From Anisodus tanguticus (taxonomy: Eukaryota > Streptophyta > Magnoliopsida > Solanales > Solanaceae): a stretch of DNA of 64,000 nt. The notes beneath the pieces were generated by a model. It was given only the letters and a program-made list of their open reading frames with translations, made no database searches and had not been told where the DNA came from. Shown here piece after piece: positions 63,988 to 64,000 of the stretch. Made by a program: the position numbers and the translations under genes. Where the stretch lies: positions 17,291,001 to 17,355,000 of the forward strand of contig CM067550.1 in the NCBI GenBank assembly GCA_034509755.1. Reading direction: 5' to 3'. How positions within the stretch are numbered: position 1 is the first letter of the stretch; each line of letters opens with the position of its first letter.

Positions 63988-64000
63988 ATTTTAAGATAAG
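63988..64000 (+). promoter_or_regulatory. putative non-tRNA primer site of element K (cut by window end)
   Basis: ATTTTAAGATAAG directly after the LTR. Eleven bases pair with 63830-63840 in the LTR, ten as Watson-Crick and one as G:U. The same design as in H and J. Confidence 0.5.

Noticed and set aside
1..64000. Endogenous pararetrovirus, CRISPR array, bacterial operon or organelle insertion
   Set aside because: All pol regions have the copia order (integrase before RT) and LTRs; there are no movement or coat protein motifs, no regularly spaced short repeats and no organelle genes.

Overview
The window looks like repeat-rich, AT-rich nuclear DNA of a flowering plant. The mix of Ty1/copia families, tRNA-derived SINEs, Stowaway-like and hAT/CACTA-like elements and TRIMs suggests a eudicot, most likely Solanaceae; that placement is inferred from recall, not from a search. 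I see no intact cellular gene. Only two host-gene traces are supportable: a tetraspanin-like first exon at about 2.4-2.85 kb (minus strand), with a canonical donor site, and a broken piece of a polygalacturonase-1 beta-like (BURP-type) gene at about 37.3-37.7 kb (minus strand). Almost everything else is mobile DNA, much of it nested.

Layout. 1-2166: 3' part of copia element A (+). 2.4-2.85 kb: tetraspanin-like exon. 3.4 kb: SINE. 5149-11866: copia element E (-), TSD ATGAT, with an internal deletion from reverse transcriptase into the 3' LTR. 11890-12014: SINE with a 10-bp TSD. 12702-17356: copia element B (+), TSD CTCAA, inside another SINE. 17835-22596: copia element D (-), interrupted in gag by copia element C (+, 22597 to about 27506). 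28012-28352 and 29095-29366: two TRIMs. 30427-35730: copia element H (-), TSD AAACT, inside an older reverse transcriptase relic (P). 36.7-37.03 kb: MITE and a 60-bp tandem duplication. 37.3-37.7 kb: BURP-type pseudogene. 38949 to about 40305: 5' part of copia element F (+). 42312-47105: copia element G (+). 48748-53000: hAT transposon with a broken transposase, itself split by a non-autonomous hAT with a perfect 8-bp TSD. 53.0-53.8 kb: CACTA-like remnant. 53923-59597: copia element J (-). 59690-62220: diverged tandem segmental duplication, each copy carrying different insertions. 63060-64000: 5' LTR and first leader bases of an H-family element K (+).

Under the transposons, several old copies of one low-copy sequence (called R) recur at about 12.3/17.4, 27.5-28.9, 37.7-38.75, 40.3-41.6, 41.8-42.3 and 47.1-47.6 kb. 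This suggests an ancestral tandem array that later acted as insertion substrate.

The most interesting signal is in the H/J/K copia family. These three elements lack a recognisable tRNA primer-binding site. Instead, the bases immediately after the LTR are complementary to a segment inside the same LTR. H and J differ on both sides of this pairing in a compensating way, and a neighbouring small hairpin also covaries. This would fit a self-primed or otherwise fold-back-dependent reverse transcription start in a plant Ty1/copia family. A second structural signal is a palindrome at the start of the LTRs of the A/B/C family, whose sequence changes between copies while the symmetry is kept.

Coding decay is heavy throughout. 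Many lesions that can be polarised against sister copies are C-to-T or G-to-A changes, as expected for silenced, methylated elements.
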